From Actinomadura meyerae (GTDB lineage: Bacteria; Actinomycetota; Actinomycetes; Streptosporangiales; Streptosporangiaceae), in NCBI RefSeq assembly GCF_900188445.1, contig NZ_FZOR01000005.1, positions 186,001 through 250,000 of the forward strand: DNA of 64,000 nt. The letters are read 5' to 3'. The notes beneath the pieces are model-generated. The model had not been told where the DNA came from and made no database searches. It saw only the letters and a list, made by a program, of their open reading frames with translations. The position numbers and the translations under genes are program-made. The first letter of the stretch is position 1; every line of letters begins with the position of its first letter. Shown in pieces: positions 1 to 8,194 of the stretch.

Positions 1-998
1 CGGCCCCAGGCGACGCGGAAGCCGCGCGCCTCGGCCAGGTCGGCGGCGGCGCGGGCGAGCCGGGTCTTGCCGATCCCGGCCTCGCCGCCGATCAGGACGG
101 CGCCGCCCCGGCCGCGCTCCGCCTCGTCCAGCGCCGCCGCGATGCGCTCCACCTGCGCGGACCGGGCGACGAGCGCGTCCTCGCCCGCCGCCTCCACCGC
201 GACGGCCGCGGCGGGCGGCGGCGCGGGACGGCGCAGCCCGGGCGCCTGGTCGAACACGGCCCGCTCCAGTTCCCGCAGCTCGGGGCCGGGGGTGAGGCCG
301 AGGTCGTCGGCCAGCCGCGCCCGGACGCGGCGCAGCGCGGCGAGCGCGTCGGCCTGCCGCCCGGCCCGGTAGAGCGCCAGGACGAGCAGCGACCAGGCCC
401 GCTCCCGGTACGGCCCGTCCTCGACGAGCGCCTCCAGCCCCGGGACCAGGGAGGCGGCCTCGCCGAGCGCGAGGCGGGCGTCGAAGCGGTCCTCCAGCGC
501 GGCGGCGCGCACCTCCGCCAGCCGCGCCACGGCGGGCTGCGCGAAGTCCCGATCCGCGAACTCGCCCACCGGATCGCCGCGCCACAGCTCGAAGGCCCGG
601 TCCAGGGTCTCGACGGCCTCCCGGTGCGCGCCGCGCGCCAGGGCCGCCCGCCCCTCGTCCGCCAGGGCGGTGAACCGCCACAGATCGACCTGCTCGGGCG
701 GGACGGCGAGCAGGTAGCCCGGCTCGCGGGTGAGCAGGACGCGGGGCGGGGTGCGCGGCGGCCGGTCAGGCTCCAGCACCTTCCGCAGGTGCGCGATGTA
801 GGCGCGCAGGGTGGGCGTCGCCCCGGCGGGCGGATCCCCGGCCCACAGCTCGTCGACCAGCCGGTCCAGCGGCACCACCCGGCCGGGTTCGAGCGCGAGC
901 ATCGCCAGCAGGGCGCGCTGCTTGCGCGTCCCCGGGTCCAGCACGCCGCGTTCACCGTCGGCCACCTCGAACGGGCCGAACAGCCGGATCTCCAGCAC
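1..998 (-). CDS. SARP/AfsR-family transcriptional regulator, C-terminus cut by window edge
   Basis: Transcriptional activator of the Streptomyces antibiotic regulatory protein type. The translation starts VLEIRLFGPFEV and continues with an OmpR-like winged helix (about residues 1-95), then a bacterial transcriptional activator (BTAD) TPR domain to about residue 250. An NTPase domain begins with a Walker A motif GGEAGIGKT near residue 303 and runs off the left edge, so this is a long AfsR-like form. The start is GTG at 998 with a GGGGGAGGG ribosome site upstream; an in-frame GTG at 1004 is the alternative. It is divergent from the FAD oxidase at 1119, a possible target (inference). The N-terminal half is secure; total length is unknown. 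Confidence 0.85.
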   Translation of the reverse strand, partial: MLEIRLFGPFEVADGERGVLDPGTRKQRALLAMLALEPGRVVPLDRLVDELWAGDPPAGATPTLRAYIAHLRKVLEPDRPPRTPPRVLLTREPGYLLAVPPEQVDLWRFTALADEGRAALARGAHREAVETLDRAFELWRGDPVGEFADRDFAQPAVARLAEVRAAALEDRFDARLALGEAASLVPGLEALVEDGPYRERAWSLLVLALYRAGRQADALAALRRVRARLADDLGLTPGPELRELERAVFDQAPGLRRPAPPPAAAVAVEAAGEDALVARSAQVERIAAALDEAERGRGGAVLIGGEAGIGKTRLARAAADLAEARGFRVAWG

Positions 999-1118
999 CC
1001 CCACAGGCCCTCCCCCAACAGCCTGAAAGCTCACATTACGGCACCTCAATCCGACCCCAGCTCGATCCCAACCCCCGGACGCGAAGGTGAAGGCATCGAA
1101 CCGACGGAAGGAAGAGAC

Positions 1119-2426
1119 ATGAGCATCGGGGACGAACTGCGGGCCGTGGTGAGCGGCACGGTGACGGCGGCGGGCGAGCGCGGGTTCGAGCAGGCGCGGA
1201 GCCCCTGGAACCTCGCGATCGAGCAGCCCGTCCGGGCCGTGGTCGAGGCCGCGGACGCCGACGACGTCGCCGCCCTGGTCCGGTACGCCCGGCAGGCCGG
1301 GCTGACCATCGCGACCCAGCCGAGCGGCCACGGCGCCACCGGCAACACCGGCGAGGTGATCCTGCTGCGCACCGCCCGCCTGGACGAGCTGCACATCGAC
1401 CCCGCCCGCCGGATCGCGCGCGCCGGAGCGGGCGTCCCGTGGGGCCGCGTCCTGGAGGCGGCGAGCCCGCACGGCCTGACCGGCCTGGCCGGGAGCAGCC
1501 CGGTCGTCACCGTCACCGGCTTCACCCTCGGCGGCGGCCTCAGCTGGTTCGGCCGCAAGCACGGCTTCGCCGCCGCGTCCGTCCGCGCCTTCGACGTCGT
1601 GGACGCCGCCGGGGAGCGGGCCCGCGTCACCGCCGACGACGACCCCGACCTGTTCTGGGCGCTACGCGGCGGGGGCGGCGACTTCGCGATCGTCACCGCG
1701 ATCGAGTTCGACCTGCACCCGGCGCCGTACCTGTACGGCGGCCGGATGCTCTGGTCCGGAGAGCACGCCGCCGCCGTCCTGGACGCCTTCCGCGACATCA
1801 CCGCGACCGCACCGGACGAGCTGACCACCTGGTACGAACTCCTGCACTTCCCCGGCGCGGACCCGATGGTCGCGGTCGACGCGACCTACCTCGGCCCGGA
1901 AGGCGACGCCGAGGCCCTGCTGCGGCCGCTGGAGAAGATCCCCGGGCACCTCGCCGACACCCGCGCCGCGCTGCCGCCGGCGGCGCTCGGCTCCATCACC
2001 GCCGAGCCCACCGACCCCGGCCCCGGCCTGTCCCGCGCCGAACTCCTCACCGGCCTGGACGACGAGGCCGCCGCCGCCCTGCTGAGGCGGCCCATCGCCC
2101 CGCTCCTCAGCGTCCAGGTCCGGCACCTCGGCGGGGCGCTCGCCCGCCCGTCCGGCACGCCCGCCGGGCACCTGGACGAGCCGTTCGCCCTCTACATGTT
2201 CGGCATCCCCGGCGCGGACGGCGGCGCCGACGCCCGCGAACGGCAGGGGGAGATCGCGGGTGCGCTCGCCCCGTACGTCACGGGACGCAAGCCGTTCACC
2301 TTCCTGGCTCCGGGAGAGCGCGCCGCCGCCGCGTTCAGCGGCCCGGTGCTGGAGCGGCTCCGCACCCTCAAGCGGGTCCGCGACCCGCGCGGGACGTTCC
2401 GCAGCAACGTCCCCGTCCTCGGCTGA
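1119..2426 (+). CDS. FAD-binding oxidoreductase (PCMH/BBE-type oxidase)
   Basis: A 435-aa flavoprotein of the vanillyl-alcohol oxidase/berberine-bridge superfamily, probably oxidising an alcohol, sugar or secondary metabolite with O2. The FAD-binding PCMH domain covers about residues 35-205. QPSGHGATGN around His71 matches the loop whose His carries covalent FAD in this family, although the usual RGGGH reads QPSGH. VTGFTLGGGLSWFGRKHG and FWALRGGGGDFAIVT are further family blocks. The BBE-like tail ends at DPRGTFRSNVPVLG. There is no signal peptide. ATG at 1119 is chosen because of GGAAGGAAGAG just upstream; the frame is open much further upstream without a ribosome site. The substrate cannot be told. 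Confidence 0.88.
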   Translation: MSIGDELRAVVSGTVTAAGERGFEQARSPWNLAIEQPVRAVVEAADADDVAALVRYARQAGLTIATQPSGHGATGNTGEVILLRTARLDELHIDPARRIARAGAGVPWGRVLEAASPHGLTGLAGSSPVVTVTGFTLGGGLSWFGRKHGFAAASVRAFDVVDAAGERARVTADDDPDLFWALRGGGGDFAIVTAIEFDLHPAPYLYGGRMLWSGEHAAAVLDAFRDITATAPDELTTWYELLHFPGADPMVAVDATYLGPEGDAEALLRPLEKIPGHLADTRAALPPAALGSITAEPTDPGPGLSRAELLTGLDDEAAAALLRRPIAPLLSVQVRHLGGALARPSGTPAGHLDEPFALYMFGIPGADGGADARERQGEIAGALAPYVTGRKPFTFLAPGERAAAAFSGPVLERLRTLKRVRDPRGTFRSNVPVLG

Positions 2427-2484
2427 CGCCGGCCCGGCGCCGCGACCGGACGGATCACGCCGATCCCCCGCAGGCACGGAACAC

Positions 2485-2952
2485 ATGATCGCCGCGCCGC
2501 GTCGAACCGGTGTGCTGAGGACCGGTGTGCTGAGGAAGGGTCCGCGGCTCCGGCGCGGCGTTCATGTGGGCTTCGCGTTCGGTGCCGTGGTGCTGGGGCT
2601 GATCGCGGTGACGTGGGGCGGCGGCTCGGCAGCCGCCGCCCTCGACCAGTGGGGCAAGCACAGGACGACCGCGCGGGTGGTGTCCGTCCACGCGCACGAG
2701 TACCCGAAGTTCCTCGGCATCCGTTACACGACCCGCGAGGGCCGCGACGTCCTCACCGTCATGGACGAGCGGCACGCCGAGGACGTCGCGAAGGGCGAGC
2801 GGATCGAGATCCTCTACGACCCCGGCGACCCCGAGCGGGCGCAGCGGTACCAGCGGCTCGGGTCGGCGCCGGTCGTGGTGCTCTCGTTCGCGGCCGCGGC
2901 GGCCGTCCTCGGCGCCGCCGCGTACCGGACGCGCGGAAGGCCCGCCGGTTAG
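2485..2952 (+). CDS. Hypothetical membrane protein, DUF3592-like
   Basis: A 155-aa protein of unknown function. A basic N-terminus is followed by a hydrophobic segment at about residues 28-50. A soluble extracytoplasmic stretch has the DUF3592-like pattern TTARVVSVHAHEY and VLYDP-type text (EILYDPGDPERAQ), and a second hydrophobic segment lies near residues 125-145. DUF3592 membership is judged from this two-TM layout and the DPxxP text. It ends inside the stop region of the convergent acyl-CoA synthetase (4-base overlap at 2949-2952). The start ATG at 2485 has only a weak ribosome site. Confidence 0.6.
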   Translation: MIAAPRRTGVLRTGVLRKGPRLRRGVHVGFAFGAVVLGLIAVTWGGGSAAAALDQWGKHRTTARVVSVHAHEYPKFLGIRYTTREGRDVLTVMDERHAEDVAKGERIEILYDPGDPERAQRYQRLGSAPVVVLSFAAAAAVLGAAAYRTRGRPAG

Positions 2953-4508
2953 CCGATCTTGGTGTCGCGGTTCTCCCAGTACGGGTCGCGGAGGCGGCGC
3001 TTCAGCGTCTTCCCGGACGGGTTGCGGGGGATCTCGTCGATCCGGTCGAAGCCGCGCGGCACCTTGTAGGAGGCGAGGTGCTCGCGGCAGAACGCGCGCA
3101 GGTCCTCGTCCTCGACCCCGGCGCCGGGCGCGACGACGATCGCGGCGTGCACCGACTCGCCCCACTCGTCGGACGGGATGCCGAACACGGCCGCGTCCGC
3201 CACCGCCGGATGCGCGGTCAGCACCGCCTCGATCTCCGCCGGGTAGATGTTCACCCCACCCGAGATGATCATGTCGGTGCGGCGGTCGCAGATGTAGTAG
3301 AAGCCCTCCTCGTCGCGGTAGGCGATGTCGCCGACCGTCAGCCAGTCGCCGTGGCGCGCGTCCTGGTACTTCCCCTCGGCCTTGTAGTAGGCGTCGAAGG
3401 TCGCGATGCCGCGCACGTACAGGTCGCCGGGGACGTGCGGCTCCTCCACGGGCCGCCGGTCGGCGTCGAAGAGCGCGATCTCGACGCCGGGGGCGGCCCG
3501 GCCGCAGCTTCCGGGCTTGCGGAGCTGGTCCTCGGGCCGCAGGATCGTGTCGACCCCGAGCTCGGTGGACCCGTACACCTCGAACAGCGATCCGTCGCCG
3601 ATCAGCTCGATGTAGCGGCGCTTCAGCTCGAACGGCCACGGCGCCGCGTTGGCGATCGTCCGGCGCAGCGAGGACAGGTCGCGGGCGCGGATCTCCTCCG
3701 GCGGCAGGTCCACCACCCGGCGGATCGGCGTCGGCGCCGAGAACGTCGTCGTCACCCGGTGCCGCTCCACGAGCTCCAGCCACCGCCGCGGGTCGAAGTC
3801 GCGCATCACGACCACCGTCCCGCCCATGAGCTGGACGATCAGCATGAAGCTCTGCGGGCCGGAGTGGTAGAGCGGCCCGGTCGTGAGGTAGACGTCACCG
3901 GGCTGGAAGCCGATCTCGGTGACCAGCCCGAGCACGAGGGCCTGGTCGATCACGCCCCGCACCACGCCCTTCGGCTTGCCGGTCGTCCCGGAGGTGTAGA
4001 ACATCGAGGACCCGGCGGCCGGGTCCTCGCCGAGCGGCTCCGGCTCGGTGTCCGGGCTCGCGGCGGCCAGCGCGTCGAGCGAGGACGCCCACCCCGGCAC
4101 GTCCCCGCCCGCGCGGCTCCACGCCAGCCAGGCGCGGACGCCCGCGACCCGGCCCGCCGCCTGCTCCAACTGGCCCGCCTGCTCGGCGTCGAACAGCACC
4201 AGCGCGGCGTCGGCGTTCTCGATGACGTAGGTCGTCTCCTCCGGGCTGAGCCGGTAGTTCAGCGGGACGCCGACGGCCAGGCACTTGCGCAGCGCCGCGA
4301 TCAGCGCGACGACCTCGGTGCTGTTGCGGCCGCACCACACGACCTTGGTGCCCGCCCGGACGCCGTGCTCGACCAGCAGGTTGGCGTACCGGTTCACGAG
4401 CGCGTTGTACTCGGCGTAGGTGAGGTGCCGGTCGTCCTCGATGACCGCGGTCTTGGTCGGGGTGGCGGCGGCGAGCTGGGCGAGCGGGTCCTGGACGGGT
4501 GCGGTCAC
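2949..4508 (-). CDS. AMP-dependent acyl-CoA synthetase (class I adenylate-forming ligase)
   Basis: Activates a carboxylic acid, probably fatty or aromatic, through an acyl-AMP to the CoA thioester. The AMP-binding P-loop FYTSGTTGKPKG, the FEVYGSTE adenylate-binding block, the GDIAYRDEEGF and DRRTDMIISGG hinge region and the C-terminal catalytic Lys in NPSGKTLKRRLRD are all present. GTG at 4508 (519 aa) is preferred because a perfect AGGAGG lies 9 bases before it. A GTG at 4547 would add 13 residues but has no ribosome site. It lies downstream of, and in the same direction as, the MpaB-type oxygenase. Upstream GCTTAC boxes suggest shared TetR control. The exact substrate is unknown. Confidence 0.9.
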   Translation of the reverse strand: MTAPVQDPLAQLAAATPTKTAVIEDDRHLTYAEYNALVNRYANLLVEHGVRAGTKVVWCGRNSTEVVALIAALRKCLAVGVPLNYRLSPEETTYVIENADAALVLFDAEQAGQLEQAAGRVAGVRAWLAWSRAGGDVPGWASSLDALAAASPDTEPEPLGEDPAAGSSMFYTSGTTGKPKGVVRGVIDQALVLGLVTEIGFQPGDVYLTTGPLYHSGPQSFMLIVQLMGGTVVVMRDFDPRRWLELVERHRVTTTFSAPTPIRRVVDLPPEEIRARDLSSLRRTIANAAPWPFELKRRYIELIGDGSLFEVYGSTELGVDTILRPEDQLRKPGSCGRAAPGVEIALFDADRRPVEEPHVPGDLYVRGIATFDAYYKAEGKYQDARHGDWLTVGDIAYRDEEGFYYICDRRTDMIISGGVNIYPAEIEAVLTAHPAVADAAVFGIPSDEWGESVHAAIVVAPGAGVEDEDLRAFCREHLASYKVPRGFDRIDEIPRNPSGKTLKRRLRDPYWENRDTKIG

Positions 4509-4562
4509 GGTGATCGGCCTCCTGGTCGCCGGGTCCGGACGTGTCACGTGGGGCGGGGGGCG

Positions 4563-4608
4563 GCTTACCTCTCTGGCGCTTCCTGGCGAGCGTAGATCGT
4601 CCGCTTAC
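4563..4608. promoter_or_regulatory. Two GCTTAC boxes upstream of the acyl-CoA synthetase
   Basis: GCTTAC occurs at 4563-4568 and again at 4603-4608, 40 bp apart, in the gap between the MpaB-type gene and the acyl-CoA synthetase. The same hexamer occurs at 5563-5568 in the TetR/MpaB divergent promoter. The shared boxes suggest that one TetR protein controls both promoters; this is inference. Confidence 0.35.
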
Positions 4609-4617
4609 ATCCTGCGC

Positions 4618-5508
4618 TCACATCGGCCGGTGCGCGAGGGCCCGCTCCAGCCGCTCCTGGGCACGGGCCGCCTGCCGGGCGCGGTAGGCGATCGGCATGT
4701 ACCGGAGGCGCTCCGGCAGCAGCGGCGTGCTCCGCCCGATGACCCGCGCGGCGAGCCGCAGCCGCCGCTCGTCCGCCGCGGTCCAGGAGACGCCGAGCTT
4801 CTCGCGCGCCGCCTCCGGCAGGGTGCCGATCGTGATCAGCCGGCCGAGCCGCCCGCCGGCGTCGCTCAGCGGCGCCAGCGCCGGGCGCAGCGCCCGCGGC
4901 ACGTTCGGCGGCACCTGGCCCATCTGCGCGAGCACCTCGTACGCCACCTTGTGCGGGACGAGGGTGTTCGCCACCATGTCGTCGAAGTACTCCCAGTACT
5001 CGGGGATGCTCGCCGGGAGCATCCGCTCCGGTACCCGCAGGATGCGGCCGAGCTGGAGGAACTCGTCGAAGATCTGCTGCTCCTCCTCGGGCGTCATCGG
5101 CGCGGGCGCGAAGTACTCGGACGCGGTGACGGCGGCGTAGAAGCCGGTGAGGTGCACCCAGGCCCAGGGCTCGGCCGACAGCGCGTGGTGCCGCCGCCCG
5201 TCCTCGTCGACCGCGCTGAGCGTCTTGTGCATCTCGCGCAGCCGCCGGCCCTCCTCGATGGCGGTGCGGCCGCCGTACACCCAGGTCTGCACCGAGGCGA
5301 AGCTGCGCGCCGCCCGGCCGAGCGGGTCGGTGCGGAAGCTCGACCGCCGGTCGACGACGGTCCCGATCGCCGGATGCATCACCTGCAGGATGAACACGCT
5401 GTTGCCCGCGATCGCCGACGTGTAGAGCCCCATCTGCTCCCACAGCAGCGACCCCGGCCCGAACGGCTCGGCGGGCGGGCTCGCGGGCGTCCCATCGGTC
5501 ACCGTCAT
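4618..5508 (-). CDS. MpaB-type oxygenase (DUF2236 family)
   Basis: A 296-aa protein of the DUF2236/MpaB oxygenase family, which includes the heme-dependent latex clearing protein Lcp and fungal MpaB; members cleave or oxidise hydrophobic substrates. Family text includes WEQMGLYTSAIAGNSVFILQ, the W-x-H-L-T-G-FYAAV block, and YWEYFDDMVANTLVPH in the helical core. His and Arg residues suitable for heme ligation are present, but I cannot assign the axial ligand by eye. ATG at 5508 follows AGGAGGTAGCGCAG. It is divergently transcribed from the TetR gene at 5595, which is probably its regulator, and precedes an acyl-CoA synthetase on the same strand. Confidence 0.85.
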   Translation of the reverse strand: MTVTDGTPASPPAEPFGPGSLLWEQMGLYTSAIAGNSVFILQVMHPAIGTVVDRRSSFRTDPLGRAARSFASVQTWVYGGRTAIEEGRRLREMHKTLSAVDEDGRRHHALSAEPWAWVHLTGFYAAVTASEYFAPAPMTPEEEQQIFDEFLQLGRILRVPERMLPASIPEYWEYFDDMVANTLVPHKVAYEVLAQMGQVPPNVPRALRPALAPLSDAGGRLGRLITIGTLPEAAREKLGVSWTAADERRLRLAARVIGRSTPLLPERLRYMPIAYRARQAARAQERLERALAHRPM

Positions 5509-5536
5509 CTGCGCTACCTCCTGACAGAGCGACTCC

Positions 5537-5569
5537 TGTAAGTTGAACGCGAATAAGCAGTCGCTTACA
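5537..5569. promoter_or_regulatory. Probable TetR operator in the MpaB/TetR divergent promoter
   Basis: TGTAAG at 5537-5542 is inverted as CTTACA at 5564-5569. A tighter dyad TAAGC-AGTC-GCTTA lies at 5554-5567. Both sit between two divergently transcribed genes, the standard place for a TetR-family autoregulatory operator. Matching half-sites occur upstream of the neighbouring acyl-CoA synthetase. Confidence 0.5.
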
Positions 5570-5594
5570 AGTCGCGTTTCGACAGGACCGGCAG

Positions 5595-6212
5595 ATGGCC
5601 TCCTCACCTGGGCTCTCGCCCCGCAGGATCCCCTCGCAGGACCGCTCGCGCCGCACCGTGGAACGCATCCTGGAGGCCGCCACTCGCGTTCTGTCCGAGC
5701 GCGGGTACGACGGCGCGTCCACCAACCGGATCGCCAAGGCCGCCGGCATCGGCAACGGGTCGCTGTACCAGTACTTCCCGAACAAGGACGCGATCGTCAT
5801 CGCCGTCCTGGACCGGTTCGCCGACCACCTCGCCGACCGGCTCGGCGCCGAGATCGAGACCACGATGAACCTGCCGTGGGAGGAGGCGGGGCGGGCGCTG
5901 CTGGACGTCCAGATCCGGCTGTTCGAGGAGAACGCCGACCTGCTGCGGATCATCGTCGAGCAGGTGCCCCGGCTCGGCCCGTTCGACAAGCTCGCGGCGC
6001 TGCAGCGGCGGCTGACCGATCTCGTCCGCGTCTACCTGCTGCTCAACCGGGCCGAGTTCCGCCCGGACCTCGACATCGACGCGACGCTGTGGATCATCAC
6101 CGAGACCGCCGGGCTGCTGTCCATCAAGTACGTCCTGGACCGGCCGCCCATCCCGCACGAGCGGATGGTGGACGAGCTGGCCGAACTCGTCATCGGCTAC
6201 ATCCGCGGCTGA
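5595..6212 (+). CDS. TetR/AcrR-family transcriptional repressor
   Basis: A 205-aa one-component repressor. The N-terminal helix-turn-helix is clear: RILEAATRVLSERGYDGAST, then NRIAKAAGIGNGSLYQYFPNKD, about residues 20-66. The remaining all-helical half forms the ligand pocket and dimer surface. Position and shared half-sites suggest it represses itself, the divergent MpaB-type oxygenase and perhaps the acyl-CoA synthetase beyond it. The ligand may be an acid or CoA ester made in that pathway (inference). ATG at 5595 is the first sensible start, right after the operator. A GC-rich hairpin follows the stop codon. Confidence 0.9.
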   Translation: MASSPGLSPRRIPSQDRSRRTVERILEAATRVLSERGYDGASTNRIAKAAGIGNGSLYQYFPNKDAIVIAVLDRFADHLADRLGAEIETTMNLPWEEAGRALLDVQIRLFEENADLLRIIVEQVPRLGPFDKLAALQRRLTDLVRVYLLLNRAEFRPDLDIDATLWIITETAGLLSIKYVLDRPPIPHERMVDELAELVIGYIRG

Positions 6213-6222
6213 CCCGCGCGGC

Positions 6223-6241
6223 GCCCGGCGCCGCTCCGGGC
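6223..6241 (+). terminator. Hairpin after the TetR gene
   Basis: GCCCGG-cgccgct-CCGGGC forms a perfect 6-bp stem 10 bases after the TetR stop. There is no T tract, which is common for actinobacterial terminators. Confidence 0.4.
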
Positions 6242-6264
6242 ACGTCCATGATGGGGTGGGGCAG

Positions 6265-6972
6265 ATGGACGAGTGGCTGTCTCCGGAGACGCTCAACACC
6301 GTCACGCGCTACCTCGACCTGGCCGGGGTGCTCGCGTGCGGGCTGCTGGGCGGCGTCGTCGCGCGCGCCGAGGGCCTCGACCTGTTCGGCTACCTCGTCG
6401 TCGGCACCATCTCCGGGCTCGGCGGCGGCATCATCCGCGACACGCTGCTCCAGCACGGCACCCCGGTGGCCCTGACGGACGCCGCCTACCTGCCGACCGC
6501 GTTCGCGGGCGCGTTCCTCGCGTTCCTGATCAGCCTGAGCGAGGAGCAGTGGGACCGGCTCTTCACCCCGCTGGACGCGGCCGTCATCAGCTTCTGGGCG
6601 GTGGCCGGCGCGCAGAAGACCCTCGCCGCCGGGCTCGGCTGGCTGCCCGCGGTGCTGCTCGGCACCATCACCGCCGTCGGGGGCGGCGCGGTCCGCGACC
6701 TGCTGCGCGGCCGGGTACCGAGCGTGCTCGGCGGCAACGCGCTCTACGCGACCGTGGCCGTTGCGGTCGCCGCCATCTACACCCTCTGCTCCTACCTGGA
6801 CGCGCCGACGATCGGGATCATCGTCGGGATACCGCTGGGGCTGGCCTTCCGCATGGTCGCCCACCGCCGGGGATGGCAGCTCCCCGGCGGGCTGGCGCTG
6901 GAGCCGTCCACCGCGCTGCGGAGCGTCCGCGGGAGGCGGCGGCGCGGCACGCGACGCGGGAAGCGGCCCTGA
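6265..6972 (+). CDS. TRIC-type cation channel family protein (UPF0126)
   Basis: A 235-aa integral membrane protein of the UPF0126/TRIC family. Prokaryotic TRIC proteins are trimeric K+/cation channels. The two-fold internal repeat is visible: SGLGGGIIRDTLLQHGTP in the first half and TAVGGGAVRDLLRGRVPS in the second, each carrying the conserved GGG-x2-RD motif at a helix break. About seven hydrophobic segments follow one another, and a very basic tail (RRRRGTRRGKRP) ends the protein. ATG at 6265 is preferred, with GGGGTGGGG upstream; GTG at 6256 would add three residues. No operon partner is apparent. Confidence 0.88.
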   Translation: MDEWLSPETLNTVTRYLDLAGVLACGLLGGVVARAEGLDLFGYLVVGTISGLGGGIIRDTLLQHGTPVALTDAAYLPTAFAGAFLAFLISLSEEQWDRLFTPLDAAVISFWAVAGAQKTLAAGLGWLPAVLLGTITAVGGGAVRDLLRGRVPSVLGGNALYATVAVAVAAIYTLCSYLDAPTIGIIVGIPLGLAFRMVAHRRGWQLPGGLALEPSTALRSVRGRRRRGTRRGKRP

Positions 6973-7025
6973 CGGCCGCGCGGTGAACGTCCAGGTGAAG
7001 GTCACTGTGCGGCGCGGCAGGCGGC

Positions 7026-7057
7026 TTGACCTTCGAGACGGGTCGAACGTTTAGCGT
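7026..7057 (+). promoter_or_regulatory. MerR-type promoter with 19-bp spacer and dyad
   Basis: TTGACC at 7026-7031 and TTAGCG at 7051-7056 are separated by 19 bp, the over-long spacer typical of MerR-activated promoters. The spacer holds TTCGA (7032-7036) inverted as TCGAA (7042-7046). Transcription would begin at or just before the ATG at 7064, so the message is probably leaderless. Confidence 0.6.
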
Positions 7058-7063
7058 CGAAGC

Positions 7064-7771
7064 ATGACGACGATGCGGATCTCCCAGCTGGCCGAGCGCA
7101 GCGGCGTCCCCGCGACGACGCTGCGGTTCTACGAGGACGCGGGGCTGCTGACCGCCGGCCGCAGCCCGGCCGGCTACCGGATGTACGGGGAGGACGCGGT
7201 CACGCGCCTGGCGTTCATCGGCTCCGCCAAGCACCTCGGCCTCCCCCTGGAGGAGATCGGCGAGCTGCTCGCGGTGTGGGAGGACGGTGCCTGCGCGGAC
7301 GTGAAGGCCGACCTGCGCCCGCGCGTCGCCGCCCGCCTGGCCGAGGCGGAGCGGCGGCTCGGCGAACTCTCCGCGTTCACCGACTCGCTGCACCGCGTGC
7401 TCCGCGACCTGGACGCGCTGCCCGACCGGCAGGTCCCGTGCGACGGCGAATGCGGCTTCCCGGACGGGCACCGGGCCGCGGACGCGCCCGCCGAGCAGCC
7501 GATCGCCTGCTCGCTGACCGGCGAGGGCATGGCCGACCGCGTGGCCGCCTGGCGGTCGGTCACCGAGGGAGCCGTGCGGACGGAGTTCCCCGGCGGCCTC
7601 CGGCTGGCGCTGCCCGCCGACCGGTCCGCCGCCGTCGCGGAGCTGGCGGCGGCGGAGCGGCGCTGCTGCCCGTTCCTCGATTTCCGGCTCCGCTTCGGAG
7701 ACGAGATGATCGAGCTGGAGGTACGGGCCCCGGCGGACGCCGCGGACCTGCTCACCGACCTGTTCGCCTGA
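7064..7771 (+). CDS. MerR-family regulator with Cys-rich C-terminal domain
   Basis: A 235-aa MerR-type regulator. The winged helix is canonical (RISQLAERSGVPATTLRFYEDAGLL, GYRMYGEDAVTRLAFI; residues 5-52), followed by the dimerisation helix to about residue 118. Six cysteines are available for metal or thiol sensing: Cys77 at the start of the helix, Cys126, Cys130, Cys149 and the pair Cys201-Cys202. The extra domain of about 90 residues after the usual metal-binding loop is not found in ZntR or CueR. The promoter is itself MerR-type, so autoregulation is likely. The YnfA-like membrane protein 75 bases downstream is the obvious candidate target. The inducer is unknown. Confidence 0.87.
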   Translation: MTTMRISQLAERSGVPATTLRFYEDAGLLTAGRSPAGYRMYGEDAVTRLAFIGSAKHLGLPLEEIGELLAVWEDGACADVKADLRPRVAARLAEAERRLGELSAFTDSLHRVLRDLDALPDRQVPCDGECGFPDGHRAADAPAEQPIACSLTGEGMADRVAAWRSVTEGAVRTEFPGGLRLALPADRSAAVAELAAAERRCCPFLDFRLRFGDEMIELEVRAPADAADLLTDLFA

Positions 7772-7846
7772 CATCCGCAGCCTGGCATCCGCGGCCTGGC
7801 ACCCGCCACCCGACGTCCGCTGCTCGACGCCCGCTCTGGAGGACGC

Positions 7847-8182
7847 GTGCTCGTCGCCCGCTCGATCGCGCTGTTCGTCCTGGCCGCCGTCCTGGAGATC
7901 GGGGGCGCGTGGCTGGTCTGGCAGGGCTGGCGCGAGCACCGGGGCTGGGCCTGGATCGGCGCGGGCGTCGTCGCGCTCGGCCTGTACGGCTTCGCCGCCA
8001 CCTTCCAGCCCGACGCCCACTTCGGCCGCGTCCTCGCCGCCTACGGCGGGGTCTTCGTCGCCGGGTCGATCCTGTGGGGCGCGGTCGCGGACGGCTACCG
8101 CCCGGACCGCTACGACATCGCCGGCGCCCTCGTCTGCCTGGCCGGTATGGCGGTCATCATGTACGCCCCGCGCGGCGACTGA
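7847..8182 (+). CDS. YnfA family small membrane protein (UPF0060)
   Basis: A 111-aa protein with four hydrophobic segments. Family text is clear: the N-terminal [46 protein letters not shown] and the C-terminal [19 protein letters not shown]. YnfA proteins belong to the drug/metabolite transporter superfamily and are proposed small multidrug exporters. GTG at 7847 follows TCTGGAGGACGC. It follows the MerR gene in the same direction and may be co-transcribed. The spacer between them is made of CCGC/CCTGG-rich near-repeats with no other signal. Confidence 0.9.
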   Translation: MLVARSIALFVLAAVLEIGGAWLVWQGWREHRGWAWIGAGVVALGLYGFAATFQPDAHFGRVLAAYGGVFVAGSILWGAVADGYRPDRYDIAGALVCLAGMAVIMYAPRGD

Positions 8183-8194
8183 TCCCCGCGCCGC

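Noticed and set aside
4547..4547. GTG at 4547 as start of the acyl-CoA synthetase
   Set aside because: No ribosome site precedes it, whereas GTG at 4508 has a perfect AGGAGG at nine bases.
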